Positions 23,477 through 29,693 of a stretch of 29,693 nt of DNA are shown piece after piece. The stretch lies in IMG/VR virus record IMGVR_UViG_3300009132_000021, positions 1 through 29,693 of that record; one strand, 5' to 3'. The notes beneath the pieces were generated by a model. The model was not told the origin of the DNA, ran no database searches, and saw only the letters and a program-made list of their open reading frames with translations. The position numbers and the translations under genes were made by a program. Numbering within the stretch: the first letter of the stretch is position 1; each line of letters starts with the position of its first letter. This DNA comes from a virus.

Positions 23477-23524
23477 TTTGCATATTCTCCTATTTAATTA
23501 TTTTTGATAAAGTTATATGTAAGA

Positions 23525-24109
23525 TTAACAATTACAAGCACAGGCACAGTCGCAGGCACAAGCACAAGCAGTCTGACAATTATATTCTCCTAGAAGAACA
23601 TTTGCACCTGACGTTGTATTTTGCAACCCAATTCGGCCCCCACAAGCAGTACCACCAAAGCCTGGATTTGTCGGGCCCCAAATACTAACCTGACCAGTAC
23701 CACCAGTAATCGTTCCTGTTCCACCAGCAGTAGCACAGTTAGCATGGTTTGTACAGTTTGTTACCCATGTTCCATCACCACGCAAGTAAGTTGAACTGTT
23801 TTGAGTTCCAGAACCCAAACGTGCTCGGTTGATAGTTCCCGAACTAATGTTAGCAGCATTTGTAGTATCTGTCGTAGCACTAGCTGCTAACCCACTAACT
23901 TGACCGGCAGGCAAATTAGATATACGAGCATTCGGCAACGTACCCGAACTAATATTATCAGCATTCGTAGTGTCTGTCGTAGCAGAAGCAACTAGAGAAG
24001 GTTTATTTAGAATCGTATTCCAATCACTTGCTGGAACATTATCCAAAGCACCAGATACAACATCTCCACCTGAATCTATAAGATCAGCGATTTGTCTTGC
24101 TATAGTCAT
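23525..24109 (-). CDS. Tail fibre protein with alternating-cysteine C-terminus
   Basis: A 194-residue protein. Residues 41-57 and 76-92 are two copies of ASATTDTTNAxNISSGT, then comes STYLRGDGTW (106-115), both common in marine-phage fibres. A Gly/Cys part follows (Cys119, 125, 156; CTNHANC, GGTACGG). The final 17 residues, CQTACACACDCACACNC, put cysteines at 178, 182, 184, 186, 188, 190, 192 and the very last residue 194. I know no fibre family with such an ending. It could bind metal, crosslink a trimer, or be the substrate of the radical SAM/SPASM enzyme encoded about 2 kb downstream. AAGGA precedes the ATG. Neighbours are an oxygenase-like gene upstream and the 339-residue gene downstream. 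Confidence 0.88.
   Translation of the reverse strand: MTIARQIADLIDSGGDVVSGALDNVPASDWNTILNKPSLVASATTDTTNADNISSGTLPNARISNLPAGQVSGLAASATTDTTNAANISSGTINRARLGSGTQNSSTYLRGDGTWVTNCTNHANCATAGGTGTITGGTGQVSIWGPTNPGFGGTACGGRIGLQNTTSGANVLLGEYNCQTACACACDCACACNC
23528..23578 (-). repeat. Hexanucleotide (Ala/Asp-Cys) coding repeat
   Basis: The last 17 codons of the Cys-tailed fibre contain six consecutive 6-base units of the type GCY-TGY or GAC-TGY, with two of them identical. This is a short tandem array that could gain or lose Cys pairs in frame. Confidence 0.75.
23771..23793. repeat. 23-bp exact direct repeat, copy 2 (encodes TYLRGDG)
   Basis: Identical to 16840-16862 in the 589-residue fibre gene, about 6.9 kb away, in the same orientation and reading frame. 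Confidence 0.9.
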
Positions 24110-24177
24110 TTGTTTATTCCTTTTTAAAAATTAATTGATAATGTTAATATAGATATGATGTAAATATAGTTGTTGAT

Positions 24178-25059
24178 TTATGTTTTAATCAATGGTTTAA
24201 CCAATCCATTATTATTGTATGTATTGACACGATAATTAATCACCACCGCTGCTCTTATACCTCTACCACTAAAAGTGTTAGATTCGTGCCATACATAAGC
24301 AGGATGAAATAAAGTCGTTCCAATCTTAGGAACATAATCTTTTGCCTTACTATTATACGGATAATTAATAGCAGGTCTAGGGTCTAACAGTAATAACGCA
24401 CCCTCTGTTTCATTAGGCATATCTTCCTTCTTTAAATCAAAATCAGCATAATTTGCAACCGTTCCCTTTCGTCCTTCACTATCATCATCAGATTTAAGTT
24501 CACAAATTGTCGAGCCAGGAGCTACAAGTTGTAAATCATCATCCCCATCAACGTCAGTAGTTAAAGCAAACTCACCACCAAGCGTTAAGTATGTAATCAT
24601 AACACCATCAAAAGCGTGATGGTAGTGTGGAAAGGTTCTGCGGCCAGTAGTTTGCATATTACCAAACCCCCGACACTCAATGTCTAACTGATCAGCATTT
24701 TTTACATTGTAAGCGTTTGCGACATAGTATCGTATTAATTCACTCGATATTTCTTCATAACCTTTTATGGCAGGATTGTTGTCTCTGTCATCAAAAAGAT
24801 TATAATGATTTCTTTCAAACTCTATTGTCATGGTTCTCTTATGAGTACCCATTGTCGTACAATAACCTTTAGAAGCAATATACTCTATTAAACCAACTCT
24901 CATATCTTCAGGTAAATTTAATTCTATTCTTCCTATAGGCGTAACCCACTCAGGAGTTATTTGTAGATTACCGTCTAAAGGATGACCACCAAGATACTTA
25001 TCTTGTCTTTCTAGTTCTTCTTGGGATAACCTATAACCAGTTTCCGTTTTAGTTTCCAT
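24178..25059 (-). CDS. 2OG-Fe(II) oxygenase-like protein, copy 2
   Basis: A 293-residue paralogue of 21537-22388. It shares NHYNLFDDRD (84-93), the YEEISSELIRYYVANAY helix, IECRGFGNMQ, PHYHHAFDGVMITYL (144-158), LLLDPRPAINYPY (223-235), HPAYVWHESN (252-261) and RGIRAAVVINYRV (266-278). Candidate iron ligands are the PHYH histidines and the distal His in WHES; Arg269 is the candidate 2OG contact. An acidic insertion (about 165-215) is specific to this copy. The Asp of the HxD motif in copy 1 is replaced here (HHA), though an Asp follows at 151, so the ligand set needs testing. Its ATG is 9 bases after the stop of the fibre at 25069, with AAGGT upstream. Confidence 0.7.
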   Translation of the reverse strand: METKTETGYRLSQEELERQDKYLGGHPLDGNLQITPEWVTPIGRIELNLPEDMRVGLIEYIASKGYCTTMGTHKRTMTIEFERNHYNLFDDRDNNPAIKGYEEISSELIRYYVANAYNVKNADQLDIECRGFGNMQTTGRRTFPHYHHAFDGVMITYLTLGGEFALTTDVDGDDDLQLVAPGSTICELKSDDDSEGRKGTVANYADFDLKKEDMPNETEGALLLLDPRPAINYPYNSKAKDYVPKIGTTLFHPAYVWHESNTFSGRGIRAAVVINYRVNTYNNNGLVKPLIKT

Positions 25060-25068
25060 ACACCTACC

Positions 25069-25944
25069 TTAGCAATAAACGTGAAATTCTACCCTATCTG
25101 ACGTATCAAGCGCCTGACCACCAATCAATGTTACACTTGTTCCATTGTCAGCAGTAAAGTCTGAATCTTTGACTAGTTTAACACCATTTAAAAATACAAC
25201 AATTCTTCCAACATTGTATGTAATTGTAAATTCAGTTTGACTTGCTGTTGGCGTAACTGTTGTTTCTGTAACTACTGGTTGAAAACTAACAGTACCAGCA
25301 CCATCCGTAACTAGGGCATTACCCATTGAACCTTCTGATGCGTTTAATTCATTAACACCAACTGTATTTGCATTAATTTGAGCATTACTTAATGTTCCAC
25401 TTACATCACCCGACAGAGTTAAATCAACATCAATAAAACTTAAATTTCCAGCACCATCCGTAGAAAGTATTTGTCCATTCGTTCCATCTGCAACATTTAA
25501 TTCAGTAATACCAACCACATTTGCAATAATCTGAGCATTTCCGATTGAACCTGAAATATCACCACCAACAGGAGCCATTTGTATTTCATTTTGAACGTAT
25601 GCAGTAGTTGCTATTTTAGTTGAATTATCACCAGTTGAATGTGTTACGCCAACCGTATCTGCATGAAGTGTACCTGTATAACTCCCTGATATATTAATAT
25701 TACCAGTACCAGTAATATTTGCATTGAATATATCTAAGTCGCCACCCAACTGAGGTGTCAAATCTTCAACAACATTTTCTAATTTACCAGTTATATAAGT
25801 AGATAATTCATTTATAGCAGACACCAAATCGACTTGACTTGAAGTTGTCAACGCTGTTAGATCACCACTATTTGTGGAAATCGTATTGGTCTTGATTCTC
25901 CACTCATCAAAGGTGTCTATTAAGTTTACAGTTACTAATGCCAT
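25069..25944 (-). CDS. Tail fibre protein, first gene after a late promoter
   Basis: A 291-residue paralogue of the fibre at 19269-20153. It has an N-terminal module ending SQVDLVSAINELSTYI, then TPQLGGDLDIFNANITGTGN, STKIATTAYVQNE, two GDxSGxxxNAQI units, and two TDGAGxxSF repeats (about 167 and 217). The C-terminal knob domain (IVVFLNGVKLVKDSDFTADN onward) ends in EFHVYC. AAAGGA precedes the ATG, and an exact late promoter lies 18 bases upstream of it. The terminal Cys is unusual among the fibres with this knob. The receptor is unknown. Confidence 0.85.
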   Translation of the reverse strand: MALVTVNLIDTFDEWRIKTNTISTNSGDLTALTTSSQVDLVSAINELSTYITGKLENVVEDLTPQLGGDLDIFNANITGTGNINISGSYTGTLHADTVGVTHSTGDNSTKIATTAYVQNEIQMAPVGGDISGSIGNAQIIANVVGITELNVADGTNGQILSTDGAGNLSFIDVDLTLSGDVSGTLSNAQINANTVGVNELNASEGSMGNALVTDGAGTVSFQPVVTETTVTPTASQTEFTITYNVGRIVVFLNGVKLVKDSDFTADNGTSVTLIGGQALDTSDRVEFHVYC

Positions 25945-25962
25945 TGTTACCTGTCCTTTAAA

Positions 25963-25970
25963 TATTTATA
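25963..25970 (-). promoter_or_regulatory. T4-type late promoter upstream of the fibre at 25069-25944
   Basis: An exact TATAAATA on the minus strand, 18 bases upstream of the ATG at 25944, inside a 65-base gap. It could drive the fibre, oxygenase-like copy 2, the Cys-tailed fibre and the 339-residue gene, up to the terminator at 22413-22445. Confidence 0.7.
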
Positions 25971-26009
25971 ATTTTCATTACTTATGTTTTAGTTAAAACG
26001 GATTTAATT

Positions 26010-26624
26010 TTAATTTATTTTTGGTTGATGCGTATAAAAGTGCGTAATACACCATCTACCATAACCCTTACCAACATTCTCCTGATCCATACTTACCATA
26101 TCTACCTCATGTAGATAATAACTTGGGAAGATAACCATTCTGTTGTGTTTACATTCAACTATACTATCTGATTGAGGAAACTTTAAATCCCCACCAGTAA
26201 ACCTCTTTGGTTCTCTGTAAAACCATATCAAACAAGTATGCATGAAAGTATCAAAATGAGTTTTATATTCATCTTGATTTTCATAATAACTAACTATTGA
26301 CTGATCTATGTTACACGATAACCATGTTCTCCATGAAGGAGTCGTTTTTTGATATTGTTCTACAACAGGTAATGAACAAACTCTCCCATGATGTCTTAAT
26401 ATACTTGACTTATCTCTTTGACCCCTATAAAAATAATCTAATGCAAGTCTACTTAGTATTGCTGGATTTTCTTCACTAGAACCAATAGGGATTTTATCCT
26501 TAACACAATACCTTTCAAGATAGTCTAATTCTTTCAAGATTTCTTCTTCTTGATTCCTATCATAAAAATCATCTACCATCAAGTAAGGGTAAATATTATA
26601 TTCATTATATATTTTAAATTTCAT
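26010..26624 (-). CDS. Prolyl-4-hydroxylase-type 2OG-Fe(II) oxygenase
   Basis: A 204-residue enzyme with a complete cofactor set: HFD at 123-125 (H123, D125), GGDLKFP at 144-150, distal His172 in SYYLHEV and Arg190 in GRWCITHFY. This is the P4Hc/2OG-FeII_Oxy pattern, in which 2-oxoglutarate, O2 and Fe(II) hydroxylate a protein residue, often proline, or another substrate. It starts directly at the stop of the 554-residue fibre gene (TAAATG), with AGGATAA as ribosome site, so the two are made together. Such oxygenases are frequent near fibre genes in marine T4-like phages. Proline hydroxylation of a fibre is possible, but the substrate cannot be read from the sequence. Confidence 0.88.
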   Translation of the reverse strand: MKFKIYNEYNIYPYLMVDDFYDRNQEEEILKELDYLERYCVKDKIPIGSSEENPAILSRLALDYFYRGQRDKSSILRHHGRVCSLPVVEQYQKTTPSWRTWLSCNIDQSIVSYYENQDEYKTHFDTFMHTCLIWFYREPKRFTGGDLKFPQSDSIVECKHNRMVIFPSYYLHEVDMVSMDQENVGKGYGRWCITHFYTHQPKIN

Positions 26625-28289
26625 TTATCCTAAAAATATCCCATACGCTTGTACCACAACACCTGTAGCATTTTGAGCAACATTAAATACACAACCATCA
26701 CTAGTAAAATTTGTAAATGAATAATCAGTAAATTTATTAGTACCAAGCGTTGGTGTATCACCAATACTTAAAATCTTGCCAGCATTTGCTTCATTACTCA
26801 TAGCGCCGGTATATCCTTGAATTTTTGGAAATCCACCTGTACCAATTCCTACATTATCATTAAATGCAGTTGCGATTGCACATTGAGTAGTTCCATCTGT
26901 AAAACCTACTGACCATCTCATTTCTCCACCAGTACCTATCACTATAAGTGCTTTCGGTTCAAACGCAATACCAGTAATAGTTCTAGGGCCTGCATTACTA
27001 GGGTCTATTCCCATATCACCGTCTACATGAACTTGTAACGCACCACCACTTGTCCATGCTGGTACGCCTCCTACTACCGATAGTATTTGTCCAAGAGTAC
27101 CAATAGGTAATCTTTCAAAGTCTGTACCATTATAGCGTAACAAATCACCAAGAGCATCAGAACCCATAGCGATATGTGTTCCGTTTACAGAATTCGTAGC
27201 GATGTCTTGTGCAACAATAACACCGTTCCCGATCATAGCAGATGTAATAGTATTATTCGGAATTGTAATATTAGAAACCGTACCCGACAAATCACCACCA
27301 ACAGCAGTTCCACCAACATCCGTAGAATCATTTGAGAATGATAATACACCAGCACCGTTTGTTGTAAGTACCTGTCCTGCTGTACCATCCGCTACTGCAA
27401 GTTTCTCTATGGTAACTGAATTATTAGCTAATTTAATAGTTGTTACACTATCATCAGCAACTGTACTTGCGATTCCTAAGTGTAATACTTTTATTGCAGA
27501 ACCATTTGGGGGAGCGGGAGTGAAAGTAATACTAGTTGTTGTTGGTAAAGTATATGAACTGGTTGGTTGAGAAACACCATCAACAAAAGCCATGAGACTT
27601 TCTTCGGAAGGTGCAGCTGTACTTAAAGTGAATGTATCAGTTGTACCATCACCAGAAAAAGTATCTTCAATAAAATTAGAACTACCAGAACCACCAACAC
27701 CACTTTGAGTTACGAATGATAAGTTACCCATACCGTCTGTGGATAAGACTTGACCATTTGAACCATCAGAAACATTTATTTCTGTTATACCAACTGAATT
27801 GGGCCCAAGTTGATTTACATCTTGAAAACTAATAGTACCAGCACCATCCGTAGTTATTACTTGACCAGTTGTACCATCACTTAATTCTAATTCATCAATA
27901 CCGATACTTGGTAAGGCAAAGGATATGTTACCTGATCCATCAGTTTGTAAATGTGATCCTGCTGGGCCATCCGAGGTTTGGAGTTGAAGTACACCAACTG
28001 AATTAGGCGACATCCCACCAGCTGCAACGAAACTTATTTGACCAGCGCCATCTGTTTGTAATACCCAACCAGCGTTACCATCTATTGTTGCGAGTTCTGC
28101 AACATTAATTCTATTCGCAAGATTAATATTAGATGCATCTGCCTTTCCTAATGGATAACCGCCAAGGGTTACTCCATCATGGACGACTACCGTATTCGCT
28201 GTGGTATCAACAGTTATTTCTCCAACGGCACCTGTAAAGGCGTCGTGTTCAACAGTTGTACCCCTTCGTCTTTTTACTTGTTTAGCCAT
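26625..28289 (-). CDS. Large tail fibre protein with five TDGAGxLSF repeats
   Basis: A 554-residue fibre. The N-terminus KRRRGTTVEHDAFTGAVGEI, then VVVHDG (about 6-39), is a widespread marine-phage fibre attachment module. Five repeats of the form IxELxxxDGxxGQVLxTDGAGxLSF lie near 64-87, 100-124, 131-155, 168-192 and 294-318. Between the fourth and fifth is a knob-like domain (SLMAFVDGVSQPTSSYTL, about 231-272). The C-terminal region (from about 415, FEPKALIVIGTGGEMRWSVG to VVVQAYGIFLG) is a distinct globular domain that may bind the receptor. GGTGG precedes the ATG. It is followed without gap by the hydroxylase gene. Confidence 0.87.
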   Translation of the reverse strand: MAKQVKRRRGTTVEHDAFTGAVGEITVDTTANTVVVHDGVTLGGYPLGKADASNINLANRINVAELATIDGNAGWVLQTDGAGQISFVAAGGMSPNSVGVLQLQTSDGPAGSHLQTDGSGNISFALPSIGIDELELSDGTTGQVITTDGAGTISFQDVNQLGPNSVGITEINVSDGSNGQVLSTDGMGNLSFVTQSGVGGSGSSNFIEDTFSGDGTTDTFTLSTAAPSEESLMAFVDGVSQPTSSYTLPTTTSITFTPAPPNGSAIKVLHLGIASTVADDSVTTIKLANNSVTIEKLAVADGTAGQVLTTNGAGVLSFSNDSTDVGGTAVGGDLSGTVSNITIPNNTITSAMIGNGVIVAQDIATNSVNGTHIAMGSDALGDLLRYNGTDFERLPIGTLGQILSVVGGVPAWTSGGALQVHVDGDMGIDPSNAGPRTITGIAFEPKALIVIGTGGEMRWSVGFTDGTTQCAIATAFNDNVGIGTGGFPKIQGYTGAMSNEANAGKILSIGDTPTLGTNKFTDYSFTNFTSDGCVFNVAQNATGVVVQAYGIFLG

Positions 28290-28304
28290 AAGATTTCCAC
28301 CTTT

Positions 28305-28595
28305 TTATTTGTTCCAATAACCTTTAGGACATTTTGATTTGTTAAACAATGTTTTCGCAGGCATAAAGCAAGCACATACATTACATTGTCTTGTCAGTTT
28401 TCTAAATTCAGAACAATCTTCACATACTGCATATCGTTCCGCTTGTATATCTTTTTCTATAAAACCACTAGTTACCGCTGTTGTGATGTCTCTTAATCTA
28501 CTAATACTGTCATCACGAATTTCCTGCCATGTCATACTCTTTTCTTTTTCTGCTTGAGTACGTTGTGCTTGTCTTGCTTCAGTTCCAGTTCTCAT
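28305..28595 (-). CDS. Small Cys-rich zinc-ribbon-like protein (DUF6171-like)
   Basis: A 96-residue protein with a helical N-terminal half and a C-terminal metal-binding-like motif: C58-x2-C61, C71-x2-C74, C76 and C89, with the ending KCPKGYWNK. The order CxxC, CNVCxCFMPAK, CPKGxW matches a small Cys-rich family of phages and bacteria that I recall as DUF6171. Its function is not known; zinc binding is likely. The ATG lies 3 bases after the previous stop, with GGAG upstream. It sits between the 167-residue accessory protein and the big fibre gene. Confidence 0.78.
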   Translation of the reverse strand: MRTGTEARQAQRTQAEKEKSMTWQEIRDDSISRLRDITTAVTSGFIEKDIQAERYAVCEDCSEFRKLTRQCNVCACFMPAKTLFNKSKCPKGYWNK

Positions 28596-28598
28596 AAA

Positions 28599-29102
28599 TT
28601 ACCATCTCCATCCCACATCATTAAAAGGATATTCTTCATCTTCATACTTCGGTAAATCTTCCAGATAATATTTTGAATCTGGATTGTATTGCGAATGAGA
28701 ATCAGAAGTGTCCCAGCGATCAAACCACTCACCATGCTCTTGATAGTGATCTTCATCCCAAACAAATCTATTAGGCCCACCGTCTAATCCCTCTGGATAA
28801 GGGATAGGGGGTTCATACCTCATAGTTGTTTCGTTTAATACAAAACTTGGAAATGGTTTCGGAGGTATAAACGCATCCTTTACTGAATCATAAGTAAAAT
28901 TTATCCCAGCATAATTATATCTTATTGCTGGTTTATCATCTTCCAAACTAGTATTAGGATCGTAATGTTTTCCACCATATGTATTGTAAGAGGTTTTAAT
29001 CCACTCACCACCCAAACCATCATCATAGTTATCTATGAAATCTTTTGTAGCGGCAATAACATTAACAACCTTACCATCAATTACTTTTGCATAACTTCCC
29101 AT
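28599..29102 (-). CDS. Marine-phage accessory structural protein
   Basis: A 167-residue protein from the ATG at 29102 (MGSYAKVIDGKVVNVIAATK), chosen because AAGGAA lies upstream; the longer frame would start with TTG in the upstream gene. The pattern YAKVxxGxVxxVIxA...W(I/V)xTSYNT...YAGIxFTYDxxxDAFIPPKPFPS...PPIPYP recurs as a short protein near fibre genes of T4-like marine phages. Its role is not established; a fibre-assembly or virion component is usually assumed. Proline-rich stretches (80-86 and 98-103) make it a possible substrate for the nearby hydroxylase, a speculation only. Confidence 0.82.
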   Translation of the reverse strand: MGSYAKVIDGKVVNVIAATKDFIDNYDDGLGGEWIKTSYNTYGGKHYDPNTSLEDDKPAIRYNYAGINFTYDSVKDAFIPPKPFPSFVLNETTMRYEPPIPYPEGLDGGPNRFVWDEDHYQEHGEWFDRWDTSDSHSQYNPDSKYYLEDLPKYEDEEYPFNDVGWRW

Positions 29103-29112
29103 TTCAATTTCC

Positions 29113-29693
29113 TTATGGTATTGGGAAAGGTGCTCTAATAACAACTATACCCCTTCCACCTGTGCCTGGATTTGAACCACTACCTTGCCCATGTCCACCA
29201 CCACCTTGATTTTCACCACCGTCAGCAGCTCCTGGCGATGAGCCTGGATTTCCCCCGCCACCGTTACCGCCTGGAGCTTCACCAGCATTACCAGATGTGT
29301 TACCGCCTCCGCCTCCGCCGCCTCCAGCGTAGAATTGTCCTGCTCCTGTACGATATGCGTTTTGTAATCCAACACCACCAGCACCAGAACCGCCACCGTT
29401 ACATCCACCACAGCCTGGACATCCACCAAAACCTGGCGCTCCATTACCAGCGGCTCCTGCACCGCCTCCGCCACCGCCACCAGTTACAGCTCCGCAGTTT
29501 GTTCCACCACCACCTTGATTTCCTTGACCAGCTGTTCCAGCACCGCCACCCTGACCATTTACACCGCCACCGCCACCAGAACCTCCAGCTATATTCTGTC
29601 CAAGTCCACCACCAACAGCAGTTGGTACACCAGAAATTCCTGTGGTAGTATCAAAACCAGATGAAGTTTGTGTTCCACCATTTCCAACTACAA
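29113..29693 (-). CDS. Glycine-rich fibre protein, C-terminal fragment (runs off the right edge)
   Basis: An open frame with no start in the window gives the last 192 residues of a protein dominated by Gly runs (GGSGGGGGVNGQGG and similar) with Asn, Ala, Pro and Ser. It ends GGRGIVVIRAPFPIP. The polyglycine body and a GGxGIVxIR ending are hallmarks of glycine-rich phage fibre and adhesin proteins, in which Gly runs pack as polyglycine-II helices (known for S16-type gp38 adhesins). A Cys cluster GCPGCGGCNG (codons at 29401-29421) lies mid-fragment, and an AYRTGAGQFYAGG segment interrupts the Gly runs. The gene is followed 10 bases later by the 167-residue protein. Confidence 0.88.
   Translation of the reverse strand, partial: VVGNGGTQTSSGFDTTTGISGVPTAVGGGLGQNIAGGSGGGGGVNGQGGGAGTAGQGNQGGGGTNCGAVTGGGGGGGAGAAGNGAPGFGGCPGCGGCNGGGSGAGGVGLQNAYRTGAGQFYAGGGGGGGGNTSGNAGEAPGGNGGGGNPGSSPGAADGGENQGGGGHGQGSGSNPGTGGRGIVVIRAPFPIP

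Noticed and set aside
23765-23800. RGD tripeptide in the TYLRGDG motif as an integrin-binding site
   Set aside because: It is part of a widespread phage fibre motif; bacterial hosts have no integrins, so it is coincidental.
29103-29144. Longer N-terminus for the 167-residue protein
   Set aside because: It starts with TTG and overlaps the end of the glycine-rich gene; the ATG at 29102 has AAGGAA upstream and matches the conserved start of the family.
29145-29480. Minus-strand 111-residue frame and plus-strand 158-residue frame (29172-29648) in the glycine-rich region
   Set aside because: Both are out-of-frame shadows of the GGN-rich true frame, which ends GGRGIVVIRAPFPIP and stays open to the window edge.

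Overview
The window is a contiguous piece of a T4-like (Straboviridae/Kyanoviridae-type) tailed-phage genome, AT-rich. Every gene I can support lies on the minus strand, so transcription runs from high to low coordinates. The head, neck and tail core is in the T4 order 13-14-15-16-17-18-19-20-(67)-(68)-21-22-23. Fibre-type motifs common in marine T4-like phages (RRGTT...VVVHDG N-termini, TYLRGDGxW, TDGAGxLSF, SSLVxAINE) suggest an uncultured marine phage. No photosynthesis or other host-diagnostic gene is present, so the host cannot be named. The major capsid protein and sheath are shorter than those of T4.

Layout in transcription order. (1) 29693-28305: the C-terminal part of a glycine-rich fibre protein that runs off the window, a proline-containing accessory structural protein, and a small Cys-rich zinc-ribbon-like protein. 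(2) 28289-13458: a roughly 15 kb accessory fibre/adhesin region with many repeat-bearing, mutually paralogous fibre proteins. Interleaved with them are four probable protein-modifying redox enzymes: a prolyl-4-hydroxylase-type 2OG-Fe(II) oxygenase (26010-26624), two paralogous 2OG-Fe(II)-oxygenase-like proteins (24178-25059 and 21537-22388) and a radical SAM/SPASM maturase (20137-21534). One fibre gene among them (23525-24109) ends in a striking run of alternating cysteines. (3) 13457-13352: a strong terminator followed by a T4-type late promoter, which separates the fibre region from the head/tail operon. (4) 13351-207: a holin-like membrane protein, a coiled-coil protein, then gp13 to gp23, ending at another strong terminator. 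(5) 106-1: the start of an HNH endonuclease that runs off the left edge.

The core genes work together as follows. gp20 nucleates the prohead, gp22/gp67/gp68 form the scaffold core, gp21 cleaves scaffold and capsid, and gp23 builds the shell. gp16/gp17 package DNA. gp13/gp14 close the neck, gp15 caps the tail, and gp18/gp19 form sheath and tube. The fibre region probably decides host recognition.

The most interesting hypothesis is that the enzymes in the fibre region post-translationally modify the fibres. A Cys-rich fibre tail, HxH-bearing fibre tips and proline-bearing proteins are the candidate substrates. This is inference from gene order and motifs. Exact TATAAATA late-promoter boxes precede gp19, the holin-like gene, a fibre gene and the HNH gene. 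No intergenic stretch exceeds 300 bases; the longest gaps are about 100-130 bases.
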